A stretch of DNA of 64,000 nt from Sorangium aterium. Its GTDB lineage: Bacteria > Myxococcota_A > Polyangia > Polyangiales > Polyangiaceae. Both the position numbers and the translations under genes were made by a program. The notes beneath the pieces were generated by a model that saw only the letters and a list, made by a program, of their open reading frames with translations, was not told where the DNA came from and did no database searches. The stretch lies in assembly GCF_028368935.1 (NCBI RefSeq), contig NZ_JAQNDK010000006.1:1008800-1072799 (forward strand), in the 5' to 3' direction. This document shows, piece by piece, positions 1-8,730 of the stretch; position 1 is the first letter of the stretch; every line of letters begins with the position of its first letter.

Positions 1-466
1 CACGGTCCGAGAACGGGCGACGTCGATCGCGGTAGAGGGTGATCCCGCCGTGCCAGCCCGGCTCGACCGCGAGCAGGACCGCCATGGCCTGCTCCAATCG
101 CATCCCGAGCTCCCGGCTGCGCCGGTACATCACGCTGCCCTCGATGGACCTGCGGGGTAGCATCTCGCTGTCGCGCAGCACCACGTTCGGCCGCGCGATG
201 ACCGCGCTCCGGACGAAGTCGTGCCGCGCGAGCTCGGCGTATCCCGCGAAGAGCTCCGGAGGCAGATCGGCGACGGCCCAGTCGTACGCCGTAGGATCCC
301 CGGGGAGCGAGACGCAGAGCGCGCCGTGATCCGCCGGCACCAACTGGCAGAGCGCGCCGTACGCCCCGCGCAGGACTTCGTGGAGATCCAAGGAGCTGTG
401 CAGGATTTCGAGGAGTTCCCACGTGATCCGCTGCTCCCGCGCCGTCAGGTGAATGGAGGCTCGCAT
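1..466 (-). CDS. Probable LuxR-type regulator, N-terminal part (partial)
   Basis: An open frame starts at the ATG at 466 and reads leftward without a stop to the window edge, giving 155 visible residues beginning MRASIHLTAREQRITWELLE. The visible part looks like the alpha/beta sensory domain that precedes a C-terminal LuxR-type helix-turn-helix in many myxobacterial regulators (conserved-looking stretch HDFVRSAVIARPNVVLRDSE). The helix-turn-helix itself would lie outside the window, so the family assignment is inference. The opposite strand over this stretch also has open frames, but they show the Arg/Pro/Ser-rich composition of shadows. No good Shine-Dalgarno precedes the ATG, so the exact start is uncertain. 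Confidence 0.6.
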   Translation of the reverse strand, partial: MRASIHLTAREQRITWELLEILHSSLDLHEVLRGAYGALCQLVPADHGALCVSLPGDPTAYDWAVADLPPELFAGYAELARHDFVRSAVIARPNVVLRDSEMLPRRSIEGSVMYRRSRELGMRLEQAMAVLLAVEPGWHGGITLYRDRRRPFSDR

Positions 467-985
467 CGGGGGTGGAGAATACCCGAAAGCGCGGCTCTCC
501 AACCTCGTGCGTACCACTAAAGGAGTACGCGACGCGACCGGTCCAGCGGTCTGGGAGTTGGCGATCGAGGCTCCTCTGGCCGATCCGTCTGGCGCACAGC
601 CGTCATGTCCGGGCCGGTTCCCATGCGCGATGTCCTTTCTTTTCTGGCCCGGCCAGCCGGGGGCGAGCGGCCCTCGCATTGCGACGGTGCGCTTCTTCAA
701 ATCACCCGTTCCGTCCACCCGGAATTCCGCTGCGGCGATCCCCGCAACGTAGCTCCTTCCGTCCCGCGTCCGGAATGGGACGTCGCGCACAGCCTGAAGC
801 GCTGGAAGAGGGGTCATATCGCGCCGCGGCTGGCGGCTGCGCTCGACTCCTGACCGAACGGGCCGTCCTTCCAACGGTGACCCATGTCGTCGGAAGCGGT
901 ACTCCGTCTCAGAACCTGTCCGCGGCGTCCCGAGATGGTCCCATGACCCTGCAAACGTGTACGGTGATGCCCTGGTCTTCAACCA
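467..985. other. Intergenic region without a supported gene
   Basis: About 520 bp between the divergent-reading start at 466 and the 3' end of the sigma-54 activator at 986. Several short open frames exist but none has recognisable composition or motifs. A small inverted repeat at 509-530 is listed separately. It should hold the promoter of the LuxR-type gene. Confidence 0.5.
509..530. promoter_or_regulatory. Short inverted repeat upstream of LuxR-type gene
   Basis: GCGTAC at 509-514 and GTACGC at 525-530 form perfect 6-bp arms around a 10-bp spacer, 43 bp upstream of the start at 466. Position and symmetry suit an operator for an (auto)regulator, but arms this short occur by chance. No functional evidence. 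Confidence 0.2.
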
Positions 986-2353
986 TCAAATCGGCTCCGA
1001 CGACCCTTCGACGCTTTCGCGCAACCCGAACCGCTGGATCAGCGTATAGGCGAACTTCCTCCCGATCCCCGCCAGCTCCGCGGCCTGCGACACGTTGCCC
1101 CCGGTCTGCTTGAGCGCGAGTTCCATATAGGCCTTCTCGTACTCCCTTGCGACGCGGCTCCGGCCGGCGAGCAGCGGCTCGTCGAGCCGCACGTCGAGCC
1201 CACCAGAATCACCGGAACCCGAAGGCGGCTGCGCCTCCGAGCCGGCAGGTGCCGGCGCGCCAAGCGCCAGAGCACGCGCCACCGCATTGCGTAGCTCCCT
1301 TACGTTGCCATGCCACGACTGCTCGCCGAACAGGCTGACGACGTGCTCAGAGAGCGGCGCAGCGCCGGGGATACGGCTGGCCAGTTGCTGCTCCAGGTGC
1401 CGCACCAGGAGCGGGATGTCTTCGAGCCGCTCGCGGAGTGGGGGGAGGCGGATCGGCACCACGGCGAGGCGGTAGTAGAGATCCTCCCGGAATGCACCCA
1501 GGTCGACCGCGCGGGCCAGCGAACGGTTTGTTGCGGCGATCACCCGCACGTCCACGCGGCGCGGCTTGTTCGAACCGACGCGCCGCACCTCACCGCTCTC
1601 CAGCACTCGAAGCAGCTTGGGCTGTAAATCTGGAGGGAGCTCCCCGAGCTCGTCCAGGAAGAGCGTGCCACCGTCGGCTTCCTCGAACATCCCCACGCGG
1701 TCGTCCAGGGCGCCGGTGAACGCGCCCTTCTTGTGCCCGAAGAGTTCGCTTTCGAGCAGCGTCGACGATGCCGTCGAGCAATCGAAGACGACGAACGGCC
1801 CGTCCGCCCGCGTGCTCGCCTCGTGGACTCCGCGCGCGGCGAGCTCTTTGCCGGTGCCGCTCTCCCCTTCGATGAGCAGCGTGGTGTCCGTGGGCGCCAC
1901 GCGCTCCAGAACCGCGAAGAGCCGGCGCATGGCGACGCTCCTGCCGAGCAGGCCGCCGAATCGATCCCGCGTGGATATCGGCAGCTCCACGATCGTGCTC
2001 AGCATCCGGAGCCGTAGAGCCGAGCTCCCGATCGTGATCGACGAGTCGGGCCGCGCGTAGGCGTCGCGTACCTGGACGCCATCCACGGTCGTCCCGTTGC
2101 GGCTGCCGGGATCGATGACGCGGATCCGGTCCCGCTCGATGCGCAAAACAAGGTGCTGCCGGCTGACCTTCCGGTCCTTGAGCTGAAGATCGCAACCGGC
2201 ATCGCTTCCGACCCTCGCCTCGGGACCGGGGAGCTCGATGACAGACCCGGCGTCGGGCCCGTGGACGATCTCCACGCGGATCTTGTTGGAGCGCAGCATC
2301 AGCCGGTCTGCGGGTGGCTGAGCGGTGATGGTGCCGTCATCGGAGCGGGACAT
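986..2353 (-). CDS. FHA-domain sigma-54-dependent transcriptional activator
   Basis: A bacterial enhancer-binding protein of about 455 residues. Domains in order: an FHA domain (about residues 45-110, with the typical GS-R-S-x-x-H and SRNGT pattern) that reads phosphothreonine; an AAA+ ATPase with Walker A GESGTGKE (about 163-170), an intact GAFTGA sigma-54 contact loop (about 210-215) and Walker B GTLFLDE; and a C-terminal Fis-type helix-turn-helix (about 420-443). FHA-headed activators are numerous in myxobacteria and link Ser/Thr kinase signalling to sigma-54 promoters. The frame is open upstream to a possible start at 2518, but the extra 55 residues are Arg/Pro-rich; the ATG at 2353 is preferred. 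A further in-frame ATG at 2299 just precedes the FHA domain. Target genes are unknown. Confidence 0.9.
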   Translation of the reverse strand: MSRSDDGTITAQPPADRLMLRSNKIRVEIVHGPDAGSVIELPGPEARVGSDAGCDLQLKDRKVSRQHLVLRIERDRIRVIDPGSRNGTTVDGVQVRDAYARPDSSITIGSSALRLRMLSTIVELPISTRDRFGGLLGRSVAMRRLFAVLERVAPTDTTLLIEGESGTGKELAARGVHEASTRADGPFVVFDCSTASSTLLESELFGHKKGAFTGALDDRVGMFEEADGGTLFLDELGELPPDLQPKLLRVLESGEVRRVGSNKPRRVDVRVIAATNRSLARAVDLGAFREDLYYRLAVVPIRLPPLRERLEDIPLLVRHLEQQLASRIPGAAPLSEHVVSLFGEQSWHGNVRELRNAVARALALGAPAPAGSEAQPPSGSGDSGGLDVRLDEPLLAGRSRVAREYEKAYMELALKQTGGNVSQAAELAGIGRKFAYTLIQRFGLRESVEGSSEPI

Positions 2354-2528
2354 GGAAGGAGCGAGCCGATCCGCCGGTTGTTCGCCGGCGGACCTGGACG
2401 GAGCGATGCCATGCTGGCCGGGGCGGGGGCGCAGGTACAAGCGTGCCAGCCAGCATGCCGAGGGGACAATATTTCGGGGGTAGGGCGGTCCAGAGGTGGT
2501 TCTTACCCTACACGTCAAGGAGGATTTC

Positions 2529-2562
2529 GCCTCCTCATCCAGGTAGTCCCGCCTGAGGAGGC
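2529..2562. terminator. Hairpin downstream of pnkp
   Basis: GCCTCCTCA (2529-2537) and TGAGGAGGC (2554-2562) form a perfect 9-bp stem with a 16-nt loop, about 95 bp past the pnkp stop codon. There is no clear U-tract, so this is only a candidate end-of-transcript structure. Confidence 0.3.
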
Positions 2563-2593
2563 GATATCTGTCCCGGCGTAAAGGGGACGGCCG

Positions 2594-2648
2594 GGCGTCT
2601 GGCCATGGACAGCCAGACGTCTGGCGATGGATAGCCAGGCGTCTGGCC
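2594..2648. repeat. 22-bp tandem repeat, 2.5 copies, with palindrome
   Basis: Two full units (2594-2615 and 2616-2637) differ at three positions and are followed by the first 11 bp of a third. Their junction creates a perfect 14-bp palindrome GCCAGACGTCTGGC at 2612-2625. The block begins 9 bp after the pnkp stop codon, so it would be transcribed as the 3' tail of the RNA repair mRNA. Confidence 0.6.
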
Positions 2649-2656
2649 GACCCCCG

Positions 2657-5224
2657 TCACAGCCGCGGATCGATCGGCTCGCTCTCCAGCGCCAGCACCC
2701 CGAACACACACTCGTGCACGCGGTGGAGCGGCTCGCCCTCCACGAAGCGGTGGAGCGCCTCCAGGCCGAGCGCGTACTCCCGCAGCGCGAGCGCGCGCTT
2801 CCCTGACACGCTGCGGCTCCGCAGCCGCGCGAGGTGCTGCGGCATCAGGTACTCCGGCCCGTAGATGATGCGCAGGTACTCCGGCCCGCGGCACTTGATC
2901 GCCGGCTGGACGAGCCCGCGCGGGCCGCGGACCACCCACTCCCACGACTTCACCACCATGCCCTCGCCGCCGCGCTCGACCATCTCCGTCCAGAAGGCCA
3001 CCGCCTGCGCCTCGCTCTGCGGGTCCGAGAGGTCGACCACGCGGTGCGGGGTCTCCACGAAGAACGCCGGATCGACCTCGGCGAGCCGCGCGAGCTGCCG
3101 CAGGTGGAAGCCGTGGTCCCGCGCCGCGTGCACCGCGCCCTCGCTCGCGAGCAGGTGGAACGGCGCCAGGCGGAGGTCCGCCAGCGACCGCACCGGCCAG
3201 CAGTAGCGCCGGTAGGCCGCCACGTACCCGTCCATCGCCGCCTTCCGGGCCGCGTGGCGCTCGAGCAGCACCCGCGCGCTCTCGTCGCGCGCGGCGGCCT
3301 TCTCCAGCGCGCGCACCGTCGCGTCGAGCGACGCGCGGCCCGACGAGCCGACGGCGGCGTACTGGCCGCGCAGGAGATCCTGGGCCTTCGCCGACCAGGG
3401 CAGGAGCTCCGCGTCGAGGCAGACCCAGTCCGTGCGCAGCTCGGCCCACAGATCCGCCCGATCCATCGCCGCCCGCACCCGGTCGATGAGCTCCCGGCTC
3501 CGCGCCTCGTCCGAGAAGAACGGCCTGCCCGTGCGCGTCGTGCACACGCCGAGCGGCCCCTCGTCGAGGCGGAACCGCCGCCGCCGCGCGGTCTCGTCGC
3601 GGCACACGACGAGCACCGCGCGCGACCCCATGTGCTTCTCCTCGCAGACCACGCGGCCCACGCCGTTCTGCCGGAAGTACGCGAACGCCTCGCGCGGGTG
3701 CTCGAGCAGGCCCCCGTCCTTCGACGTCTCGCTCGGCGACATCGTCGGCGGCAGGTAGATGAGCCACCGAGGATCCACGGCGAAGCGGCTCATCGCCTCG
3801 AGCGCCGCCGCCGCGTTCTCCTCGCGGATCGTCACCATGCCGTGCACCCGCGTCCGGATCGCGCGCCGGCCGCGCACGTCGTCGATGTCGAGCACGTCGT
3901 AGGCCTGCCCGCGCGATCCGGCCTTCGGCTCGCCCGCGAGCGGCGCGAGCGGCTTCGCGGGCTCGTAGTACACGCGGCGCGCCTTGACCTCGACGAGCTC
4001 GCGCTCCGGGTAGCGGAGCGCCGTGAGCGCGCCGCCGAACACGCACCCCGTGTCGATGCAGATCGTGCGGTTCTCCCACTCGGCCACCGTCGTCGGCGTG
4101 TGGCCGTAGACCACCATCGCCTTGCCGCGGTACTCCGAGGCCCAGTTGTACCGCACGGGCAGGCCGTACTCGTCGGTCTCGCCCGTGGTCTCGCCGTACA
4201 GGCAGAACTCGCGCACCGCGCCCGAGCCACGGCCCTGGAACGCCTCCTTCACCCCCGCGTGCGCGACCGCGAGGTTGCCGTCGTCGAGCACGTAGTGGCT
4301 GACGAGCCCGTCGATGAAGTCCGCCGCCTTCGCCTTGAACGCGTCCGTCTCCGCCTCGAGCTGCTCGAGCGTCCGCTCGAGCCCGTGCGTCGGCTTCACG
4401 TCGCGCCCGCGCAGCTTCTTCAGCAGCTTCACGTCGTGGTTGCCGGGCACGCAGAGCGCGGCGCCCGACTCGACCATCGCCATCGCGAGGCGCAGCACGT
4501 CGGGCGAGCGCGGCCCGCGGTCCACGAGGTCGCCGAGGAAGATCGCGCGCCGGCCCTCGGGGTGCGACGCGCGCGGCGCGTCCGGCAGCCCCTCCAGCTT
4601 GTAGCCGAGCGCCTCGAGCAGCTCGACCAGCTCGTCGAAGCAGCCGTGGACGTCGCCGATGATGTCGAACGGCCCGCGCTCGTCGCGGCGGTCGGTCCAC
4701 AGGCGCTGCCGCTCGATCGTGGCCGCCGCCACCTCCTCGGGCGAGGAGAGCACGTGCACGTAGCGGAAGCCCTCGCGCCGGAGCTCCTTGAGCGAGCGGC
4801 GCAGCTCGCGGCTCTGGCCCCGCACGACGTGGGGGCCGAACTGCCGGTCCGGCCGGCCGGCGTTGCGCGCGTGGCAGAGCTTCTCCGGCATGTCGAGCAC
4901 GATGGCCACCGGCAGCACGTGGTGCTCGCGCGCGAGCGCGACGAGCGGCCTGCGCGCGTCCGCCTGCACGTTGGTCGCGTCGACAACGGCGAGCCGCCCC
5001 GACGCGAGCCGCTTGCCCGCGATGAAGTGCAGCACCTCGAAGGCGGCCGCGCTGGCGGCCTGGTCGTTCTCGTCGTCGGACACGACGCCGCGGTAGTGGT
5101 CCGACGAGAGGATCTCGGTCGGCTTGAAGTGCGCCCTCGCGAACGTGCTCTTGCCGGAGCCGGACGCGCCGACGAGCACGACCAGCGAGAGGGAAGGGAC
5201 GATGAGGGGGGCCTGCTCGCTCAC
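2657..5224 (-). CDS. pnkp: Polynucleotide kinase-phosphatase-ligase (RNA repair)
   Basis: The healing and sealing enzyme of the bacterial Hen1-Pnkp RNA repair pair. It phosphorylates 5'-OH ends, removes 2',3'-cyclic phosphate and 3'-phosphate, and seals RNA after Hen1 methylation. The 855-residue protein has the three family modules in order: a P-loop kinase (GASGSGKST at 19-27), a binuclear metallophosphatase (GDVHG 190-194, GDLVDRGP 231-238, GNHD 261-264), and a C-terminal nucleotidyltransferase with motif I EEKHMGSR (lysine about 530). Length matches the family (about 850-870 residues). The start is the GTG at 5224, overlapping the hen1 TGA by 4 nt, which implies translational coupling. 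The frame stays open far upstream through hen1 in another frame; that extension is not coding. Confidence 0.95.
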   Translation of the reverse strand: MSEQAPLIVPSLSLVVLVGASGSGKSTFARAHFKPTEILSSDHYRGVVSDDENDQAASAAAFEVLHFIAGKRLASGRLAVVDATNVQADARRPLVALAREHHVLPVAIVLDMPEKLCHARNAGRPDRQFGPHVVRGQSRELRRSLKELRREGFRYVHVLSSPEEVAAATIERQRLWTDRRDERGPFDIIGDVHGCFDELVELLEALGYKLEGLPDAPRASHPEGRRAIFLGDLVDRGPRSPDVLRLAMAMVESGAALCVPGNHDVKLLKKLRGRDVKPTHGLERTLEQLEAETDAFKAKAADFIDGLVSHYVLDDGNLAVAHAGVKEAFQGRGSGAVREFCLYGETTGETDEYGLPVRYNWASEYRGKAMVVYGHTPTTVAEWENRTICIDTGCVFGGALTALRYPERELVEVKARRVYYEPAKPLAPLAGEPKAGSRGQAYDVLDIDDVRGRRAIRTRVHGMVTIREENAAAALEAMSRFAVDPRWLIYLPPTMSPSETSKDGGLLEHPREAFAYFRQNGVGRVVCEEKHMGSRAVLVVCRDETARRRRFRLDEGPLGVCTTRTGRPFFSDEARSRELIDRVRAAMDRADLWAELRTDWVCLDAELLPWSAKAQDLLRGQYAAVGSSGRASLDATVRALEKAAARDESARVLLERHAARKAAMDGYVAAYRRYCWPVRSLADLRLAPFHLLASEGAVHAARDHGFHLRQLARLAEVDPAFFVETPHRVVDLSDPQSEAQAVAFWTEMVERGGEGMVVKSWEWVVRGPRGLVQPAIKCRGPEYLRIIYGPEYLMPQHLARLRSRSVSGKRALALREYALGLEALHRFVEGEPLHRVHECVFGVLALESEPIDPRL

Positions 5225-6738
5225 GACGCCACCTCCGTCGCCTGCGCGAGGGCGCCGCCCGCGCCGCCCGCGCCGCCGCCCTGGGCCTCTCCGCCGCCCG
5301 CGCCGTTGGTGCTGCCGGCGCCGCCCGCGCTGCCCCCGCCGCCCTCGCGCGTGAAGATCGCCATCTGCGTCGGCGCGCCGAGCGAGGGATCCATCGGGCC
5401 GATGGGCAGGTGCTCGACGGCGTAGCCGTGCGCGGCCGCGACCCCCTCGCAGAAGGCGTGGAACTCGGCGCGCGTCCACTCGAAGCGGTGGTCGCCGTGG
5501 CGGAGCGCGCCGCGCGGGAGCCCCTCGAACAGCGCGTTGTACTCGGCGTTCGGGGTGGTCACGAGGACGACGCGCGGCCGCGCGTGCTCGAAGACGCTGC
5601 GCGTGAGCGCGCCGAGCCGCGAGAGGTCCACGTGCTCGATGACCTCGACGAGGGTCGCGGCGTCGTAGCCCGAGAAGCGCGCGTCGCGGTAGGTGACCGA
5701 CGCCTGGAAGAGCTGGATGCGCCGCCGCTGCTTGTCGGGCAGGTCGTCGAGGCGCAGCCGGTTCCTGGCGATCTCGAGGCTGCGCATCGAGACGTCGGCG
5801 CCCGCCACGCGCTCGAAGACGCGCTCGTCGACGAGGCGCTTCAGCAGCTTGCCCTCGCCGCAGCCGAGGTCGAGCACGCTCCTCGCCTCGGCCCGGCGGA
5901 GCGCCGCGACCACGGCCTCGCGCCGCGCCTCGTCGAGGCTCATCCGCGCCTCGCCGCGGTCCTCGGGCGCGGCCTTCTCGTCCTCGGCCTCCTCGGGGCT
6001 CGCCTCGTCGTCGGCCACGAGCCGCGCGAGCGCGGCCCGGAAGAGCGGCCGGCTGTGCTTGAGGTAGCGGAGCGCGATCGCCTCGCGCTCCGGGTGCTCG
6101 GCGAGCCACCCCTTGCCCTTGGCGAGGAGGTTGTCGACCTCGGCGTCGCCCACGTAGTAGTGCTTCTTGTCGTCGAGCACGGGCACGAGCACGTAGAGGT
6201 GCGCGAGCAGCTCCCTGAGCCGGCACGTCCTCGCGAGCGAGACGCGCAGGTACGCGCTCTGGCCCCACTCCGGGAACGTCTCGTCGAGCGGGAGGCGCTC
6301 GGCCGCGATCTCGTAGCCCAGCGGCTCGAAGAGCCGCCGGAGCAGCGCCTCTCCGCCGCGGCACGGCAGCGCCTCGATCGTGGCGGAGAGCGGGATCGGC
6401 GCGTCGGCGAGCTCCGGGCGGTCGCGGCACTTGCCGCCGAGCGCCGAGCCGAAGACCTGCGCGATCGCCACCGAGAGGAACGACGAGGCGACGTAGGGCC
6501 GGTCGTTCACGTACTGCGCGAGCGTCCCGGGCTCGCCCGCGCCGCGCCCGCGCACGAGGTCCACGGGGTCGACGTCGAGCAGCAGCGCCGCGGTGCACCG
6601 CTCCTCGGTCGCCTCGGGATAGAACACGTGCGCCTTGCCGAACGACAGCGGGAACGACTGCGTGTACGCAGGGTTCTTGACGAGCAGGTAGCCAAGATCG
6701 GTCGCCGGCCTGTGCGTGGTGGTGAGCGTGAGGAGCAT
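5221..6738 (-). CDS. hen1: 3'-terminal RNA ribose 2'-O-methyltransferase Hen1
   Basis: Methylates the 2'-OH at the 3' end of cleaved RNA so that the repaired junction cannot be re-cut by ribotoxins; it works in a complex with Pnkp. The 505-residue protein starts at the ATG at 6738 (MLLTLTTTHR). The N-terminal half (about 1-240) is the Hen1 domain that supports the Pnkp ligase. The methyltransferase domain follows, with SAM motif LDLGCGEGKLL (about 289-299) and the metal-binding EVIEH (365-369) plus downstream histidines (DHRFEW about 416-421). The C-terminus (after about residue 460) is a Gly/Ala-rich low-complexity tail not expected in the family. First gene of the cassette; divergent from the histidine kinase gene, with a shared 205-bp upstream region. 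Confidence 0.94.
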   Translation of the reverse strand: MLLTLTTTHRPATDLGYLLVKNPAYTQSFPLSFGKAHVFYPEATEERCTAALLLDVDPVDLVRGRGAGEPGTLAQYVNDRPYVASSFLSVAIAQVFGSALGGKCRDRPELADAPIPLSATIEALPCRGGEALLRRLFEPLGYEIAAERLPLDETFPEWGQSAYLRVSLARTCRLRELLAHLYVLVPVLDDKKHYYVGDAEVDNLLAKGKGWLAEHPEREAIALRYLKHSRPLFRAALARLVADDEASPEEAEDEKAAPEDRGEARMSLDEARREAVVAALRRAEARSVLDLGCGEGKLLKRLVDERVFERVAGADVSMRSLEIARNRLRLDDLPDKQRRRIQLFQASVTYRDARFSGYDAATLVEVIEHVDLSRLGALTRSVFEHARPRVVLVTTPNAEYNALFEGLPRGALRHGDHRFEWTRAEFHAFCEGVAAAHGYAVEHLPIGPMDPSLGAPTQMAIFTREGGGGSAGGAGSTNGAGGGEAQGGGAGGAGGALAQATEVAS

Positions 6739-6943
6739 CGGGGGCCGCAGTCTACGTGAGCGGAGCGACTCGCCACAATCGCGGCCGCTGTGCGCCCGCC
6801 GCGCGGCGAGCGCCGCTCCCGAGCGCGGCAGACAGGGAATCTGTCGCCGCCCGGGGACCGGTGATGGAGCGAGATCGCGGCGAGCGGCGCGCGACCGCTC
6901 GGTCCGCGACACGGGGGGGCCCGGCGCTGCTAGTGTCGAACGG

Positions 6944-7978
6944 GTGGCGCAGGAGCCCGCAAGCGAGGGAAAGGCCCACGTCGGCAAGGCCGTGGTGATC
7001 ACCACGGCCGTGCTCTGGCTCCTCGGCTGGATCGACCAGGGAAGCTTCGAACCCTGGCACGGGCTGGGCATCGCGGTGTGGGTGGCGGCGGTCCTCGGCG
7101 CGCTCACGCTGGTGGCGCGCCGCATCGGACCGCAGCGCGCGCCGATCTGGCGTCAGCTCGTCGTGCTCGCGTTCACCGCCGGGATCGCCAGCTCCATCGC
7201 CAACACCTTCTTCTTCCTCGTCGCCACGGCGCTTCCCGAGGTGTTTCCAGAGGGACCGCGACGGCCGCTCGTGGCCACCGCCGTCGTGGGCTTCTTCGAC
7301 GGCGACGCCTTGTTCGGCTTCTGGGCCCTCCTGATCGAGCTGCCTCGACAGATCGGCGCCGAGCGGCGGCTCGAGCACGAGCGGCGCGCGCTGCGCCAGG
7401 AGGTCGAGCTCGCGCACATCCGCGCCGCGCTCGAGCCTCACTTCGTGTTGAACACGCTCAACACGATCGCCGGCCTGGTGACCGAAGAGCCGGCCGAGGC
7501 GCGCACCCTGATCGCGACGCTCGGGGACCTGCTGCGGGACATCATGCAGGGATCGCGGCGATCCCATCACACGGTCCGCGAGGAAGTGAGCTGGCTGCGG
7601 GGCTTCGCGCGCATCCTGGAGTCTCGGCACTTCGGGCGGCTCGCGTTCGAATGGGACGTGGACGCTTCGGTGGAGGACTGCGTGCTCCCGGTGATGCTTC
7701 TTCAGCCCCTGCTGGAGAACGCGGTGCACCACGGCGCGCTGCGCCGACGGGAGCGCGGCCGTGTCGTCCTGCAGATCACCGGGGAGGCAGGACACCTGCG
7801 CTGCGCCGTCGAGGACGAGGGTCCCGGCTTCGACCTGGCCGCTGTCCCGCCGGAGGGGCGAGGGCTCGCGCTGGTGCGGCGCCGCGTCGCCCTGGAATCG
7901 GCCGACGCGTCGCTGCGCATCGACTCGAAGCCCGGCCGGACGCGCCTGGAGGTCACGCTGCCCAGGAGGACCGCATGA
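6944..7978 (+). CDS. LytS-like sensor histidine kinase
   Basis: A 344-residue membrane histidine kinase of the LytS/YpdA (His_kinase) family. About four hydrophobic segments lie in residues 15-135, followed by the dimerisation/phosphoacceptor stretch LEPHFVLNTLN (His about 166), an N-box LLENAVHHG and a G-box DEGPGFDL. The GTG at 6944 is chosen because it is the first reasonable start in the intergenic region; the longer open frame would overlap the start of hen1. No periplasmic sensor domain is visible, so it probably senses a signal in or near the membrane. The stop overlaps the start of the response regulator (ATGA, 7975-7978), a typical two-component operon. Confidence 0.88.
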   Translation: MAQEPASEGKAHVGKAVVITTAVLWLLGWIDQGSFEPWHGLGIAVWVAAVLGALTLVARRIGPQRAPIWRQLVVLAFTAGIASSIANTFFFLVATALPEVFPEGPRRPLVATAVVGFFDGDALFGFWALLIELPRQIGAERRLEHERRALRQEVELAHIRAALEPHFVLNTLNTIAGLVTEEPAEARTLIATLGDLLRDIMQGSRRSHHTVREEVSWLRGFARILESRHFGRLAFEWDVDASVEDCVLPVMLLQPLLENAVHHGALRRRERGRVVLQITGEAGHLRCAVEDEGPGFDLAAVPPEGRGLALVRRRVALESADASLRIDSKPGRTRLEVTLPRRTA

Positions 7979-8730
7979 AACCGCTCTCTGCTCTCGTCGT
8001 CGAGGACGAGTGGCCGGCGCGCAACTTCCTCGTGGAGCTGCTGCGCGATACCGGGAGATTCGGAACGATCGCCGCGGTGACGAACGTCGAGGCTGCTCGA
8101 GAGGCGCTCGATCGCGTCGAGCTCGGCATCGACGCCGTCTTCGTCGATGTCCGGCTCGTCGATCGCCCTGGAGACACGTCGGGCCTCGACTTCGCCCGCT
8201 CCCTCTCGGATCTCGCGAGCCCGCCGGCGGTGGTGCTCGCCACCGCGCTGGCGCATCACGCGCTCGATGGGTTCGAGATGGGCGCTGTCGACTATCTGCT
8301 CAAGCCGTTCACGCTCGACCGCGTCACCACGTGTGTGGCGCGGCTCCTCGAGCGACGCCGGGCGCCGTCCCCGAGCGCGGGAGAGCCGCGCCTGGTCGCG
8401 CGACACGACAACCGCCTGGTCTTCCTGGACCTCGACGGCATGCTGGCGTTTCAGGCGGCGGAGCGGCTCACCTCTCTCCACCACGTCGATGGCGTGTTCT
8501 CGGTGGACCTCTCGCTCAACGCGCTCGGGGCCACGCTGGGCGATCGTGTGCTTCGCGTGCACCGCAACTGGCTCGTCGCCCCGGCGCACGTGCACGGGCT
8601 CGGCCGGCTCGACGGGGAGCTGGTCCTCGAGGTCGGTCCACGGCTCCGCGTGCCCGTCTCGCGCGATCGCGCGCGAGAGGTCCGGCAGCGGCTCCTGGAG
8701 AACACCGTCGGCATCACTCTGCCCGACTGA
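7975..8730 (+). CDS. LytTR-family response regulator
   Basis: A 251-residue response regulator of the AlgR/LytR type, partner of the preceding kinase. The receiver domain (about 1-120) has the acidic pair ED (10-11), phosphoacceptor Asp about 58 in VFVDVR, and the conserved KPF lysine about 110. The C-terminal LytTR DNA-binding domain (about 145-245) contains the typical RVHRNWLVA pattern. A clear AGGAGG-like ribosome site lies inside the end of the kinase gene. Its last 17 bp overlap the convergent serine hydrolase gene. Targets cannot be told from the sequence. Confidence 0.9.
   Translation: MKPLSALVVEDEWPARNFLVELLRDTGRFGTIAAVTNVEAAREALDRVELGIDAVFVDVRLVDRPGDTSGLDFARSLSDLASPPAVVLATALAHHALDGFEMGAVDYLLKPFTLDRVTTCVARLLERRRAPSPSAGEPRLVARHDNRLVFLDLDGMLAFQAAERLTSLHHVDGVFSVDLSLNALGATLGDRVLRVHRNWLVAPAHVHGLGRLDGELVLEVGPRLRVPVSRDRAREVRQRLLENTVGITLPD

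Noticed and set aside
605..853. 82-codon open frame in the left intergenic region
   Set aside because: No recognisable motif, no ribosome site and no support from neighbours.
2657..6598. A single 1,313-codon frame spanning pnkp and most of hen1 on the minus strand
   Set aside because: Only the part from the GTG at 5224 has Pnkp motifs; the upstream 450 codons are Arg/Ala/Pro-rich and lie over hen1, which is clearly coding in another frame. A Hen1-Pnkp fusion is therefore not present.
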